The translations under genes were made by a program, and so were the position numbers. The notes below the pieces were generated by a model, which searched no databases, was not told the origin of the DNA, and was given only the letters and a program-made list of their open reading frames with translations. Positions 23,301 through 35,300 of a stretch of 64,000 bases of DNA are shown piece by piece; within the stretch, counting starts at the first letter, position 1, and every line of letters begins with the position of its first letter. The DNA is from Gordionus sp. m RMFG-2023 (lineage: Eukaryota > Nematomorpha > Gordioida > Chordodea > Parachordodidae). The stretch lies in NCBI RefSeq assembly GCF_954871325.1, contig NC_088776.1, positions 18,042,052-18,106,051 on the forward strand, read 5' to 3'.

Positions 23301-26300
23301 GGAAGTGATGGGCAAACGTAAAAGAGGAAGGCCAAAACTTCAATGGGGCCATAAAGTTAGAGCCAATATAAAGAAGTATAAATTAGATAAAAGAGATAGT
23401 ATGAATAACATAAAGTGGAGAGAGATGTTGAAGGAGCTTACCACCAGAAAAGGTGAAAGCTAAAGAGAAAAAAAAAATTTATACTAAAGCATTTTAATAA
23501 TAAATAAAATCTATAATGAAATTCTCTAAAATTTAATTAAAATAATTATTTTTAACATTCAATAAGATATATTGAAGTGATCATAAAAAATGGAAGGTTT
23601 GGGGGCAATTTTTTTTTTCTTTCTACACTGGATGGATTAATTTACAATTGACTAAACATTGATAAAATTTTTATAATAATGCTTCCAGCCGCTTATTAAT
23701 CATAAATATGGCCAAATTACTAATATTTTTTCATTTATGCTGGCTAGTGGTTAGACACGAATAAAGCACACCCCCCCCCACCCATGGATGAATCCTGGCT
23801 ACGCCACTGCAGGACCGTAAAATGATATGATTTTAAAAATCGCCGTGACTAAAAACTAGGAAGGGTGTTAGGAAATATTTTCTTAGCCGGCCAGTATCCA
23901 ATATATTAAATTGCATCGTTGTTGATAAATAACATGGCGGGTTTATTTGAAAATTAAATAGTTACCTATATTTTCGATTTCCCTTTCAAGCCACTTATTG
24001 AATACATCAAATTCTAAAAGCCTGGACCGGTCTAAAAAAATTTAAAAATCTTGACCTTGCCATGTCTGAAAATGCAAATTTTGTATAAAATATCGATAAT
24101 ATTACCTCAATGTGTTAGATTTGGCCTTCAAGTTTTCCCATTTCCCGTTGACATCGTCTAGCTTGCTCTTAAGTTGCATGGATTCCTCATGATTTTTAAA
24201 AAGGGTGGGGTCTCCCAAAATTTTCTTTCCATTTTCGTTGAGAATGTTGTAACCAACTCTGTGACTTTCGAGATCTCTTTGAAATTCCTATTTTAAATAT
24301 ACATGATTATTTTTTAAATATAATTTTAAGTTAGACTTTAAAAAAAAAGTAAAATATAGAATTTTGTGGACAAATACAAAACCCTCAAAAATATTATTGA
24401 ATAATTTATATAGTATATTTTAGGTACTGGAGAGATGATTGGATTTAGAACTAGTCCATAGTGAAACATCAAATATAATTTGTATGCCGAATATAAGAGA
24501 GTAAGTGCCAGAAGCGACAGAACTATGGTAAAAATTTCCAGATTTTAGCGATGTTTAAAAAAAAATCGAAGTTTTATATCGAATATATTTAGTTTAGATA
24601 TAAATTTTCGCAAATTCTTTTTGTCCTTAGTGTAAAAAAAAAATATGTACGAAAGGAAATAGAACATAAAGGACATATTGAATCGATTTAGATAAAAAGA
24701 AAGAAAAATTCGTTTCGTATTTTAAATAATGACCGTATTTTTTATATAAAAATATATATTATATAAAAAAAATTTTTTAAAATAATTTAAGAATATAAAT
24801 ATTTATGACAAAAGACTTCATTAAAAAAAAATATGAAGAAAAGGTTTGCTTTTTTTTAAAAAAAAAAAGAAGATTTACTTAAAAATTAACAAGAACTTAA
24901 GAGGAGCAAACAATCTCGATTTCACTATATTGATTTTTCGATAGGCGCTTAAAAACCGCACAATAAAAAGTTTTTTTTTCAATGTTAAATCGGTGCTCGA
25001 ACGTTTTCTTTACTTTTCAGATATTTTTTTACACATGGTAAATTATTTTTTTGTTTTGTAAAAAAAAAAAAAAAATTAAACCTTCAAAAAATAAAGAAGA
25101 AACCTTATTTTAAAGATTTGATTATTCAGTTGTTGTGATTGACAAAAAAAAATTCTTTTGACAAATGGTTATAAATGATGTTTTCCAGAGTTTGAAATTC
25201 TTTTCAAAATAAATAAAAAATCTAACAAAGAATTTTGTGATTTTTATGCAAAGCACACATTTTTTTAAAAACGAATCTGATCTTCTTGAATATTTTCTGT
25301 TGCTCGGCAATTTTTTCAAAACTCTGAACTAAGGTAGGAATAATTAATTTATAAAAACAAGCCATTATGTATGATTTATAAATACGAATCGAAATAATGA
25401 AATTGCAACAGCTCTTTACGTATATTTCAAAAAGTAGTTTAGTTGTGATGAATTAGCTATGATTTGGCAAATCGCAAAACGTACGGTAAAATAAAATAGC
25501 GGCCGGGCTAAAAAAATCAATTATATCAATTGTTGGATTTTGTTAAAAAATCCAATCCTAACGATCTAGGTAAAATAATTAAAGGTATAAAATTTTTTAT
25601 TAAGGCTGTATATAAAATATCAAAAAAAAAATCGAAAACTTTTGAAACTTTATCTAAAAAAATAAAAATATGTCCAAATATAATTTTAGAAAATTTAACA
25701 AAATGATTTCATTAAAATTTCAAAACTTTCTGAAAGTTCTAAAACTATTAGAATTTTTTTATAAAAGATTTTAAACATAGCCTATAATTATATATCTTTT
25801 TAAAGGTTAAATCATCCTCCAATATATAAACGATAGATGAATAAAAGATTTCGAAAATTTATTATTATTTTTAAAGTTTCTGAATAAAAAAATAAACTAT
25901 TTTAAAAATAAAATCAATATTGATTATCGGTAAAATAAAAATCCTGCATTATTATTTTTTCTTTCTGTTATAACAATCGAACGAGGCCATATAAATATCT
26001 TCTCATTAAGGTGACATGTGGTTAACGATAACAATTAATACTATATATTTTTTAAAATCGATTAAAATGAATATTAATAAATTGTCAAAAATTTTTTATA
26101 TCTTTTGCAACTATCATATGATCTGTCACTATTATTATACCTAAAGCTATGACCAAAATCTTTATAAAAATTTTAAACAATTTTAAAATTTTCGAAAGTT
26201 TTTAAATTTTAAATAAAATCATAAGTTAAATTTTTGAAATTTTTTAGAATTCTATTTTGGACATGTTTTTATTTATTTATTATTTTAAGAAAAAGTTTAT

Positions 26301-29300
26301 TTCTATTTTTTCGAGTTTTAAAGTTTGTGAATCGAATTTTTGATATGTTGGACGCAGCTTAACAAGAAACGAAATAAATTATTAAGTAGGGGAAATTGAT
26401 TTTTAGACGATGTTTAAACCTCTATAGTTATTATAGATAAGCAACGTCATAAATAGATCACCTATATATTACAGATCTATAAATTATCGCAATTTTTAGT
26501 TAATTTTTGAATTTTACGCATTATTTATTATTTTTTTTACAGATTTGAGCGGAATGGTTCTATGGGGCGGAGGCGAGAATGTAGTTTCCTCGAATACTCC
26601 TTTATAGGAAGGCGTAGCTGTTCTTAGCTGCTCATAACTTTTGGAAGGTAGGCTGGGCGTATGATGGTTTTGATAAAAAGAATTTTTCCTTCTTTTGTAA
26701 CAATCGGCGTGTGATAGACGATTCAATCTTTGGCGGTCCAAAAAGCATATGACATCTTTCCCATCGTAGTGCGGTCCAGGACTTATCAAACCCTGATGAA
26801 TGACAGTCCTCTCGAGTATATTGGAAGTCGTCTGTATATCAAAACCGTGTCGGTTTATTCTGCGAGATAGTGGGCTAGATAAATTAGATTGAGAATTATC
26901 GCTAACTCTATAACCTCTGCTAATAGGATTGAGTGAAGATTTATGAGTGAATTTACCAATATCGTAGCCATAATTATTATAACTATCTAAATTGTCAGCT
27001 TGAAAAGCTTCGGTTAAATAATCGACCGGTGGAGACGGGGGAATGTAATGCGCTTTAACGGCTATGGGAGGCTGATCAAAATAATAGTAGAAACAATGAC
27101 ACCGTTGGCAAGGATGATTTTCCAGCAAAGCAAAGCTATAATTCTGACTACGAGCCGTGATGTCTTGAAGGGAATGGTTCATAAAATTTTGGTATTTTAT
27201 GAATTCTTGTCAAAAATGGAATATATGCCACTAGACAAGTGCAAAAGGATTTACGAAATATGTTTTTTTATAACGTTTTTTAAAGAAAAATATTATATTG
27301 CGAATAGGTAACACCAAAAAAAGCATCCTCTTTTTAAATACAAGTAAAGAGATTGTGTTAAAGTGTCAGCTACACTAAAACATTTAAAATTTTATACAAA
27401 TTTAAACATTTTTTATTAAAAAAAATATGTTAACTATAAATGTAAATAATATTTTTTAATAATATTAAATATTGGAATTTTTTTTTAAAGAATAACATTA
27501 ATTTTGCGATAAAAGGTATAGCCTTATTGGAAAAGAAGAAAAAAAAATGCATAGATCACATATTTTTTTTAAAAATTATCGATAATTTTTATTAATTTTA
27601 TAATTAAATGTGAAGAGACGAAGAGTTAATTCCCTCTTCCTTCTTTACTAATTAATAATTTTGTATAAAATTAGATTTTTTTATTATATATAAAAGGATA
27701 TTGATATTATTTTTAAAAAAATTTAAAATAGAAAAATATGAAACTTAAATTTGTTATAAATAAAAAAAACTATTGAACAGAAAAAAATAGGAAAATTGTT
27801 ACACAATGAAATGACAATATTAATAATAATATAAAATTTTTAGTAATAATGTATTCAATTAATTTAATGGCTATTATTAAATATATTTTTTTAAAAAATA
27901 AATAATATAAAACAGCTAATTTAAATCTAATAAAATCTCCACGATATATACTATTAACAAAGAGAAATTAATTGAAATAGAGTACATCGCGTTTTTATAA
28001 GCATCAAGGAAGGAGGGGGGGGGGGCTTTTGAATTAAACAGAAAAACTATTTCTGTTTTTTTATTTTTAATTAAAATTTGATGGAATACACTAAGGATTT
28101 TTATGTTTAATTTTTATTGATCAGTACTATTAAAAAAATATTATAAGCTTAATCAAAAGTTAATCAACTGGCATTGTTATTTGCTAATTTCAAATTTTTA
28201 GATTTCATACTTTATTAGTTAAAAAATTTTTTTTAAAAAAATACAAAAAATTGCCATTAATTTAAATCGGAGGGATGGAGAGAATTAAAATAAAATTAGA
28301 CGATATAATGAATAGAACGAGATGATTTCAAAAAAAAAACGTTTAGTGGAATGATGTACAAAATGGAAAAGACTGATTTTAATTATGATTCGGCCTCGTG
28401 CCATCGATTTTTTAAATATAATTTCGAAGGCAGGCTATAATTTCCTAAGTTCTAAATAATTAGATGTGTAAAAGTTGGTTAAGATATTGTAACGTCCAAA
28501 CCAAATCGATTTTCAATAAATAGTCTTCGGTCCGGGTTTATAAAAATATTACGGTTTTTTTCACCTAATTATATAAAAAAATATGGCGGAGATTCGGCCT
28601 AAACCGAAAAACAATACATAAACAGTTTTAAATCTGTATTTGTTCGACGAAATGAAAGGAATAATAAACGGATGGAGTTGTCAATCTTAATGACCAACAA
28701 TTTATAGAAACAGAACTTTGGAACTAAGTTACCTTTTATCACTTTATTATTATTCATCATACAATAAACAAGGGTGTTGATAAACATTATTTTCAAAATT
28801 AGCGTTAAAAAAGTGGCCAGCTATTAGCTATTACATTTTAAAATTAGCTTTAGCTACTTTATAAAAAAAAATACAAATTTGAACATTGGGCAATTATTGC
28901 ATAAAATGAGAAGAAGAAAAATAAAGGTTTTTTTTATTTTACATTTTAATAACAAAATGAATTTTATATTTTTATCCCCAAGTCTTGAGCGTTAATCACT
29001 AAACTCACAAAATATAAGTTTATTTAACTTGGTTAAATAACCGTTTAACCAGCACTTGATAGTAGCGGTCTTTTTAATTCATTATATTTATAAAATAAGG
29101 AAAGTCATGAAATATGTTTATGGTGCTATTATATTAGTATCATTCTTGTCAAAAAAATCATCCAGAGAAGTGATTTTATTTATGGTTACAAATTTATGGT
29201 TACAAACAATTTATTGTTTTGATTTAATTTAAAAGTATAGAATAGTTGCAAAGCTATTTTTCAAAAAAGAGAAAAATTAGAGCAAAATATAGAAAAAAGT

Positions 29301-32300
29301 CTCAAAAAAATTTTCACATTTTATTAGTCATTTTTATTTCCCCTATTTTTTTTGAATAAATTTGTAATTCAAAATTGAAATAATTTTTTTTGTATAGATA
29401 GTAGACTAATTTTTTGAATCATTTGATCAAAATGATCCATATTTTTGTAAAATGCTAATAAATATAGATATAACCTTGACGTTATCTCTAATAATAAAAC
29501 AGTGTCTTCGATTGATTTCGTATATTTACTTTTTTATTTATTTCTTCCTTCCTTCCGTTCTTATTCACAATTCTATTAAATTTTAACAAAATGATAAAAA
29601 GGAATGAATTTAAAGACTTAACCCTTCATAGTCCAGGAGGAAAAAAAATAACGCAAATGACAAGATGGGATTCATAATAATCCCAAATTAAGTATGCTAT
29701 CTTTCAGAATCCATTTACAAATTTTAAACATATATTGATTATACTTTAGTTATTGTAAGTATTACTACAACCTTTTTAAGTTAATATAATATATAATATA
29801 TTAATTAGGGCATGGAACGGAACCTTGAGTAAATTTATGGAACGGAATCGGATCTTATCTATTTCTATGATTAAAAATATAAAAAATTATAATCCATTTA
29901 ACAATGAATATCTTAAGTTCTTTTTATTTTCTTTTTTTTAAAAATAATAATAAATAATCATATTAAAGTATACAATAGTAGAAAAGTAATAACAATTAGC
30001 AAACAAGTGGTAGATTAAAAAATTAAAAAGAGGGGAAACATTTTTATCAAATTTAAAAATTAACTGTTTTTTTTCTATAAAAATAATTTTCTTCTTATTA
30101 AATAAAACTTTAAATTAGTGTTGTTAAAAGGCTAGTTTTAAGCCGATTTTTAAAACGGCTAATTCAATATTTTAGCCAGAAAAATATTACCTAAGCCTCG
30201 AGATTCCGCCAATTGATGTCTGGACCTTTGTGCCATCCAGCGGCGTAGCTACGGGGGTGGTTTTAGGGTTTGGACCCCTCCCAGAGCAAAATTTTTTTTA
30301 AGATTATACGTTCAAAAGACTTAAAAGTTACTTTATATCAAATAAATACCATGATTATTTATATTTTTCTAGTTTTGATGTTCGTGGAAGGATAATATAT
30401 TACTATTGAAATTATTCTGGATAGTATTATTATAAAATCATCGAGATAATCTACTAAATTATAATAATATATTATTGATGCATTAACAATATTTATTATA
30501 TTATATCGAAGATATTGTTATGATTTTTAAGATAAACCCGACCGAAGGCCGGGCAAAAGGGCCGAAGGCCCGTTAAAGGGGGTCTGGGGGCGAAGCTACC
30601 AGTCTTATATATGTATAGACCCCCTCTAAGGAAAATTCCTAGCTACGCCACTGGTGCCATCTATGAGCAAAATTTTCAGGCTTGCGTAATATTCTGGATA
30701 AAATATGGAGTTGCCGTTTTTAAAAATCGGCTCAAATCGAGCCGTTTAACAACACTATTTTAAATGAACAATTTTAATTTTCATAATAATAAAAAAAAAT
30801 CATCCACAGCATAGCTAGGTAAGTGTTGACGACACTCAAATTTATACTAACTCCATAAAGAACCAATATAACTGATAATTTTTTAGAAAATATATTATTG
30901 CTTCGATGCATGTAGTTTGATTCGTTTAATGATTAAATAAAGATTAATTAAAATGAGTAAATTTAAAAAATAATTTTTCTAGGAACGATCGATCCGAAAG
31001 CTAAAACAAAGAACGCAAAAATGCCCTTGTTCCGGGTCCTTGATATTAATACCAAAAAAAACAAATGAATATATTTTTAATTTTTGGAAGGATTAATTAC
31101 CTTCCAAAAATTAAAAATACTTGAAGAATGATTAGGCGAGGTTTATGGTCACCCCAATCACCTTTCAATTTTAATCGATACCAATGACCGATACCAACAA
31201 ATAATTATCCCATAAATTTAAGAAAAAATTAGCCTATATTTAACCACGAATTAATATTTTTAAAAATTGATCTGTTAATTTCTAAATCTATAAGAAGATC
31301 GGGGGGGGGGGGGGTGTTAATTTGCCTTCCCATTTCTTTTAAAACAATTTTTTATTTCTTTCTTTTCCACCCTCTCCTCACCAAAACGATTGTGTGTTAT
31401 TTATGTCATCGCGTAAATTTTTTAAAATTATTTTTATTCCTGCCATCCTATTTTCCAAAAATATCTAATCCTTTCTGAATATCATATATCTATATTAAGA
31501 GATTTCAAATTGAAAAATTATATCCTTAAAAATGGAATCATTCATAGTATCACTTGGTTTATAGAACATTAATTCTCCAATTTTGGTCGGAATTGAGTTA
31601 GGGGAAAAACCTTTATCCCCGACCGTTTTATATTAAAATTAATCACTTTCGAAAATCAATACCATAGTAGTGGAGATACAATATTATAACATACAATCGA
31701 TGCATCGACGTTAATAAAAGATGATAAATTTATCTAATTTACCCATATTGGAAATATTTGGCATCTATTTAAACATAATTCATCATCCTGACTAACAAGA
31801 TTTTTCAAACAATAGAAAGAAAATCATTCCGGACACACGTCAAATTAAATGAGTGTTGCATATTATATGTAAAATTTTTACCTTAATCTGATCAAGCCAC
31901 ACGTTTAAGTGCTCTTCGTCTCGATCCTTTAAAACGTTGTCTATTTCCGTACTCATGACATCTAAAGCCGATGTTTCGGTCAGGAGAGATACATCGAAAT
32001 CAGAAAGCTGTTTACTAAACTGCCTAATATCTGTAGGAGTAAAAGGTTCAGAGCTGAGGAGACCTCTGTATATTGATTTAAAAAGATATGGTATAAAGTA
32101 TTTTTAATTATTTTTAGAAAATTTATCTGTATATACATATATGTGTAGTAAGTAATTCAAAACATTAACTGAATGGCCGGGGCCAATAAGCATAACGTTG
32201 AAATAAAATGTTATGAAACGTATAAAGTGTTGAAAATTTATTAGATAATAATTTGGTTGGTTAAATAAATAAATTCAAAATATATTCTTGTTTAGCAAAA

Positions 32301-35300
32301 GAATTTAGAAAATTTTATTAAATGTTAAATGCAAAATTAAATATGAAATAAAAATCATATTCATATTTAAAAACTTCGGAGAGGGATGAAGAGGAACCAG
32401 GTACCAAAGTTTATGAATTTCGTTGTGCTTGGCTTTCAGGTTAGAAGTGTCATCATCAGTGTAATCAGTTATCATTTTTTTAGCTAGCGTGTCTAGATCC
32501 TTGTTTAGTTTTCCATATGTGGGCACCTTTTTCATGAGGTATTCCTTTAAAATAATAAACAAAAATAAAGATTTTTTTAAAAAAAGCACGATTCAAAGGT
32601 CTGCAAAAGATACCCATTTAAAAGGTAGGACATGGGTTTTTATTATGGTTTTTAGGCTCAGGATTTATATTTCCCGCCAGATTTTTAGTATTCTAACTTC
32701 AATTCCATCAAATCATGAGGTTTGGGCATGTCGAGCGAAACATGATTGGGTAAAGAGATGCATGCTGTTGGAAGCAATGGGATGATGGCCCCTCGAGGAA
32801 GATCCAAAACGGAATAAAAGTGATAAAGGATAATATGAAAAAATGGACATATTGATGCTCAGCAAAGTAAAAAATGGAGAAGGAAATCTTGGCTTTCCCA
32901 GGTGAACCTGGAAAACCGCTATTAAACAGAGAAGATATCAATTAATCAGCTAGAAAATCGTATAATGAAACGTATATTCATTTACTGCTCATATTTTCAA
33001 TTTTTCTTTAAATTTTTTTTATAAATAATCAAAACTATTTTTTTAAAAAAAAGAAATTTTAAAAATTCTAGATCACGCTGTGAAATTATAAAAAATAAAA
33101 TTCAACGAGCCAAAAAAAACCTAGGATCAATTTTTATAAAATTGAACATGTCAAAAACATCAAAGCAACTTTATATGATGAATATTATAATAAATTTAGT
33201 AAAATCATGGAATATCGTTAACTTATGTTTTGTTGAAATATAGATAATAAATATAATGGCATTATCCAAAATATCAAGTATCGAAGAGTATGATGATTAT
33301 TTTATTTATTAGTAATTAAATTTATAAAGTTGAGATTTTATAACAAATTTTTGATTAATACAAGAACTAACTATAGGAGATCTTTAAGGATATAATTCTG
33401 ATCTTAAATCAATTTCGACAAAAATAATTGGAAACAGAATTCTATAAATAATCAATGGACGAATTAATTGGATGATATTTTATAATTCCTATTTTACTTT
33501 TTTTTACATAATATTAAAAAACTTACATGATTTCTAATAAATTCCTGTTCGGTTATATGATTTTTGTCCTTAACATCTATAAGTTCTCTCAACACCGTCC
33601 CATTAATATCTATCCATTGGTTCAATTCAGCGTAATCCTTGAGATATTGATCACAATCAGTCGACATTTGATTTAGGCTTCGAATTTTTCTCTTTATACC
33701 ATTTAACAACTCTTGGCATTTATCATCTGCTTCTTTGGCTTTTTAAGTGATGTAAAAAAAATATCACATTGATTTTTGTAAGAAAATTACAAAAATTCGA
33801 AGCAAGTAGTATTTAATGTTATTATTTATAAATAGTACTAACCTCATAACTCCTCCAGTAGCATCTGTGCTACATGAGAAAAATGATAATATTTGAAATG
33901 GATAATGAATATAAATGTTTAATGTTTCTTCAAATGTAATTATTTTACCATTTAATTTTACTTGCAAAAATTGTTGCTATTCAATATAAAAGATACACAT
34001 AAATAAATGTAAATTATTAAAATTTAAATAATTATTTAATTTTATATCAATTTAATTATATTTTTTCATTAATTTTAAGAAAGGGTTAATCTCAATAAAT
34101 AGTGAATTTATACATTATTTACAAATTGCTAATTTTTTTATTTTTTGAATTAATAAATAGGTGTGACACTCAGTTAGTTATAAGGAAATCATATATCCTT
34201 AGATTTTATATTCACTCATCAACCATTTCTAAGCATTGACAAAGATCTGGTGGGTTATATAGAGTGGCTGGATGTAACTATCCTACAGGGTTGAATTATA
34301 TATCATGGGAACTAAAGATATAATGCTATTAGACTAATTTATATATGGTGGAAAAAAATGATTGAAACAGCTTATCCGATTCCTGAAAATTTAAATATTG
34401 TTATCAAAAATAGGCGATATTCTTCCGTTAAATATAGGTGTTTTTTTAATTGGTATTTGACATCAGAGCCCCCTCTTATAAATTATACTTGCTTAAAACA
34501 TTTATTTTGATTCACTTCTAGTAGGAAACGAAAGTGCGAAATTCACATCATCCCTTGTATTAACAAAATAATTTGACAATCGTCAAATTTACATTGCTTT
34601 AACTAGGTATGGAAATGAACTTCGAGGGAAATACATAAGTCGGTCAAAAGAAATAAAATTACTATCCATTTGTAGTCTCTAATGTTGTTAAAAGGCCTGC
34701 TTTTGGTCGATTTTTAAAAATGGCCGGATTAAGATTTTAGCTAAAATAATATTATCTAAGCCTGGAAATTTTGCTCACAGATGGAAGATCTATTTGCCAA
34801 TCTCGAGGTTTACATAATATAACTTTGGCTAAAATTTTAATTAGGCCGTTTAAAAGTCAACCCTAATAGGGTCGGTCGTTTAACAACACTAGTCTCTACG
34901 CTACATATTATACTAATAAAGTAATCACTTGAAAAAAAAATTGTTAAATCGGTGGATTATTCCTAGGAGTGAGGAATTAATAAATATTGACATTTGGGTT
35001 GGGTCGGATGTTTTTACAAATTCGGTTACGATGTGTTAATAGGTATCTGGGAATTTGATGATATATCACCTAAAAATAATAGACCTATTTTCAACTACTT
35101 TAATTATTCTTTTTTCAAATTATTAATGAGTTAGTATATTTGTATTATAAGCAAGAGTAGATTAAAATGGTAGCCTTCAACTTTAAACAAGATGAGACTG
35201 AGATAGGATACCCTAGGTTTTTAAAAACCCCAGTTCGGGTCGATTTTTAAAAACGACCTGATTAAGATTTTTACCAAAATAATATTATGTAAACCTTAAG

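Larger units (their letters stand above)
19666..23809 (+). mobile_element. 4.1-kb hAT transposon with CAGTGGCGTAG ends, carrying nested elements
   Basis: The ends are CAGTGGCGTAGACAAGGGGG and, inverted, CAGTGGCGTAGCCAGGATTC. The flanking 8-mers CAGGACTG (19658-19665) and CAGGACCG (23810-23817) match at seven of eight. Inside are degraded transposase pieces on the plus strand, a 142-bp MITE and an RTE LINE. The MITE at 30238-30653 has the same ends. Confidence 0.88.
13551..24105. other. 10.6-kb dystrophin intron, a nest of transposons
   Basis: Contents from left: an RLE-type LINE (minus) split by a hAT; an opposite-strand RLE-LINE fragment at about 18459-19115; about 550 bp without recognised features; a 4.1-kb hAT (19666-23809) with a MITE, an RTE LINE and TTAGGG units inside; and an exon-like stretch at 23966-24021. 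No other host gene is seen. Confidence 0.85.
24288..31881. other. 7.6-kb dystrophin intron
   Basis: Contents: a fold-back element at 25600-26362, a long open frame at 26514-27182 (minus), a hAT tail copy at about 28800-29070, and nested MITEs at 30116-30757. The remainder is low-complexity AT-rich DNA with G-tracts at about 28017 and 31292. No constitutive dystrophin exon is missing by phase. Confidence 0.8.

Noticed and set aside
29616-29660. TTAACCCTTCATAG as a piggyBac end
   Set aside because: No matching opposite end or transposase was found nearby; four to seven bases are too few.
33764-33967. 67-codon minus-strand frame next to window exon 29
   Set aside because: Phases of exons 28 and 29 fit each other directly, and the frame shows no spectrin pattern.
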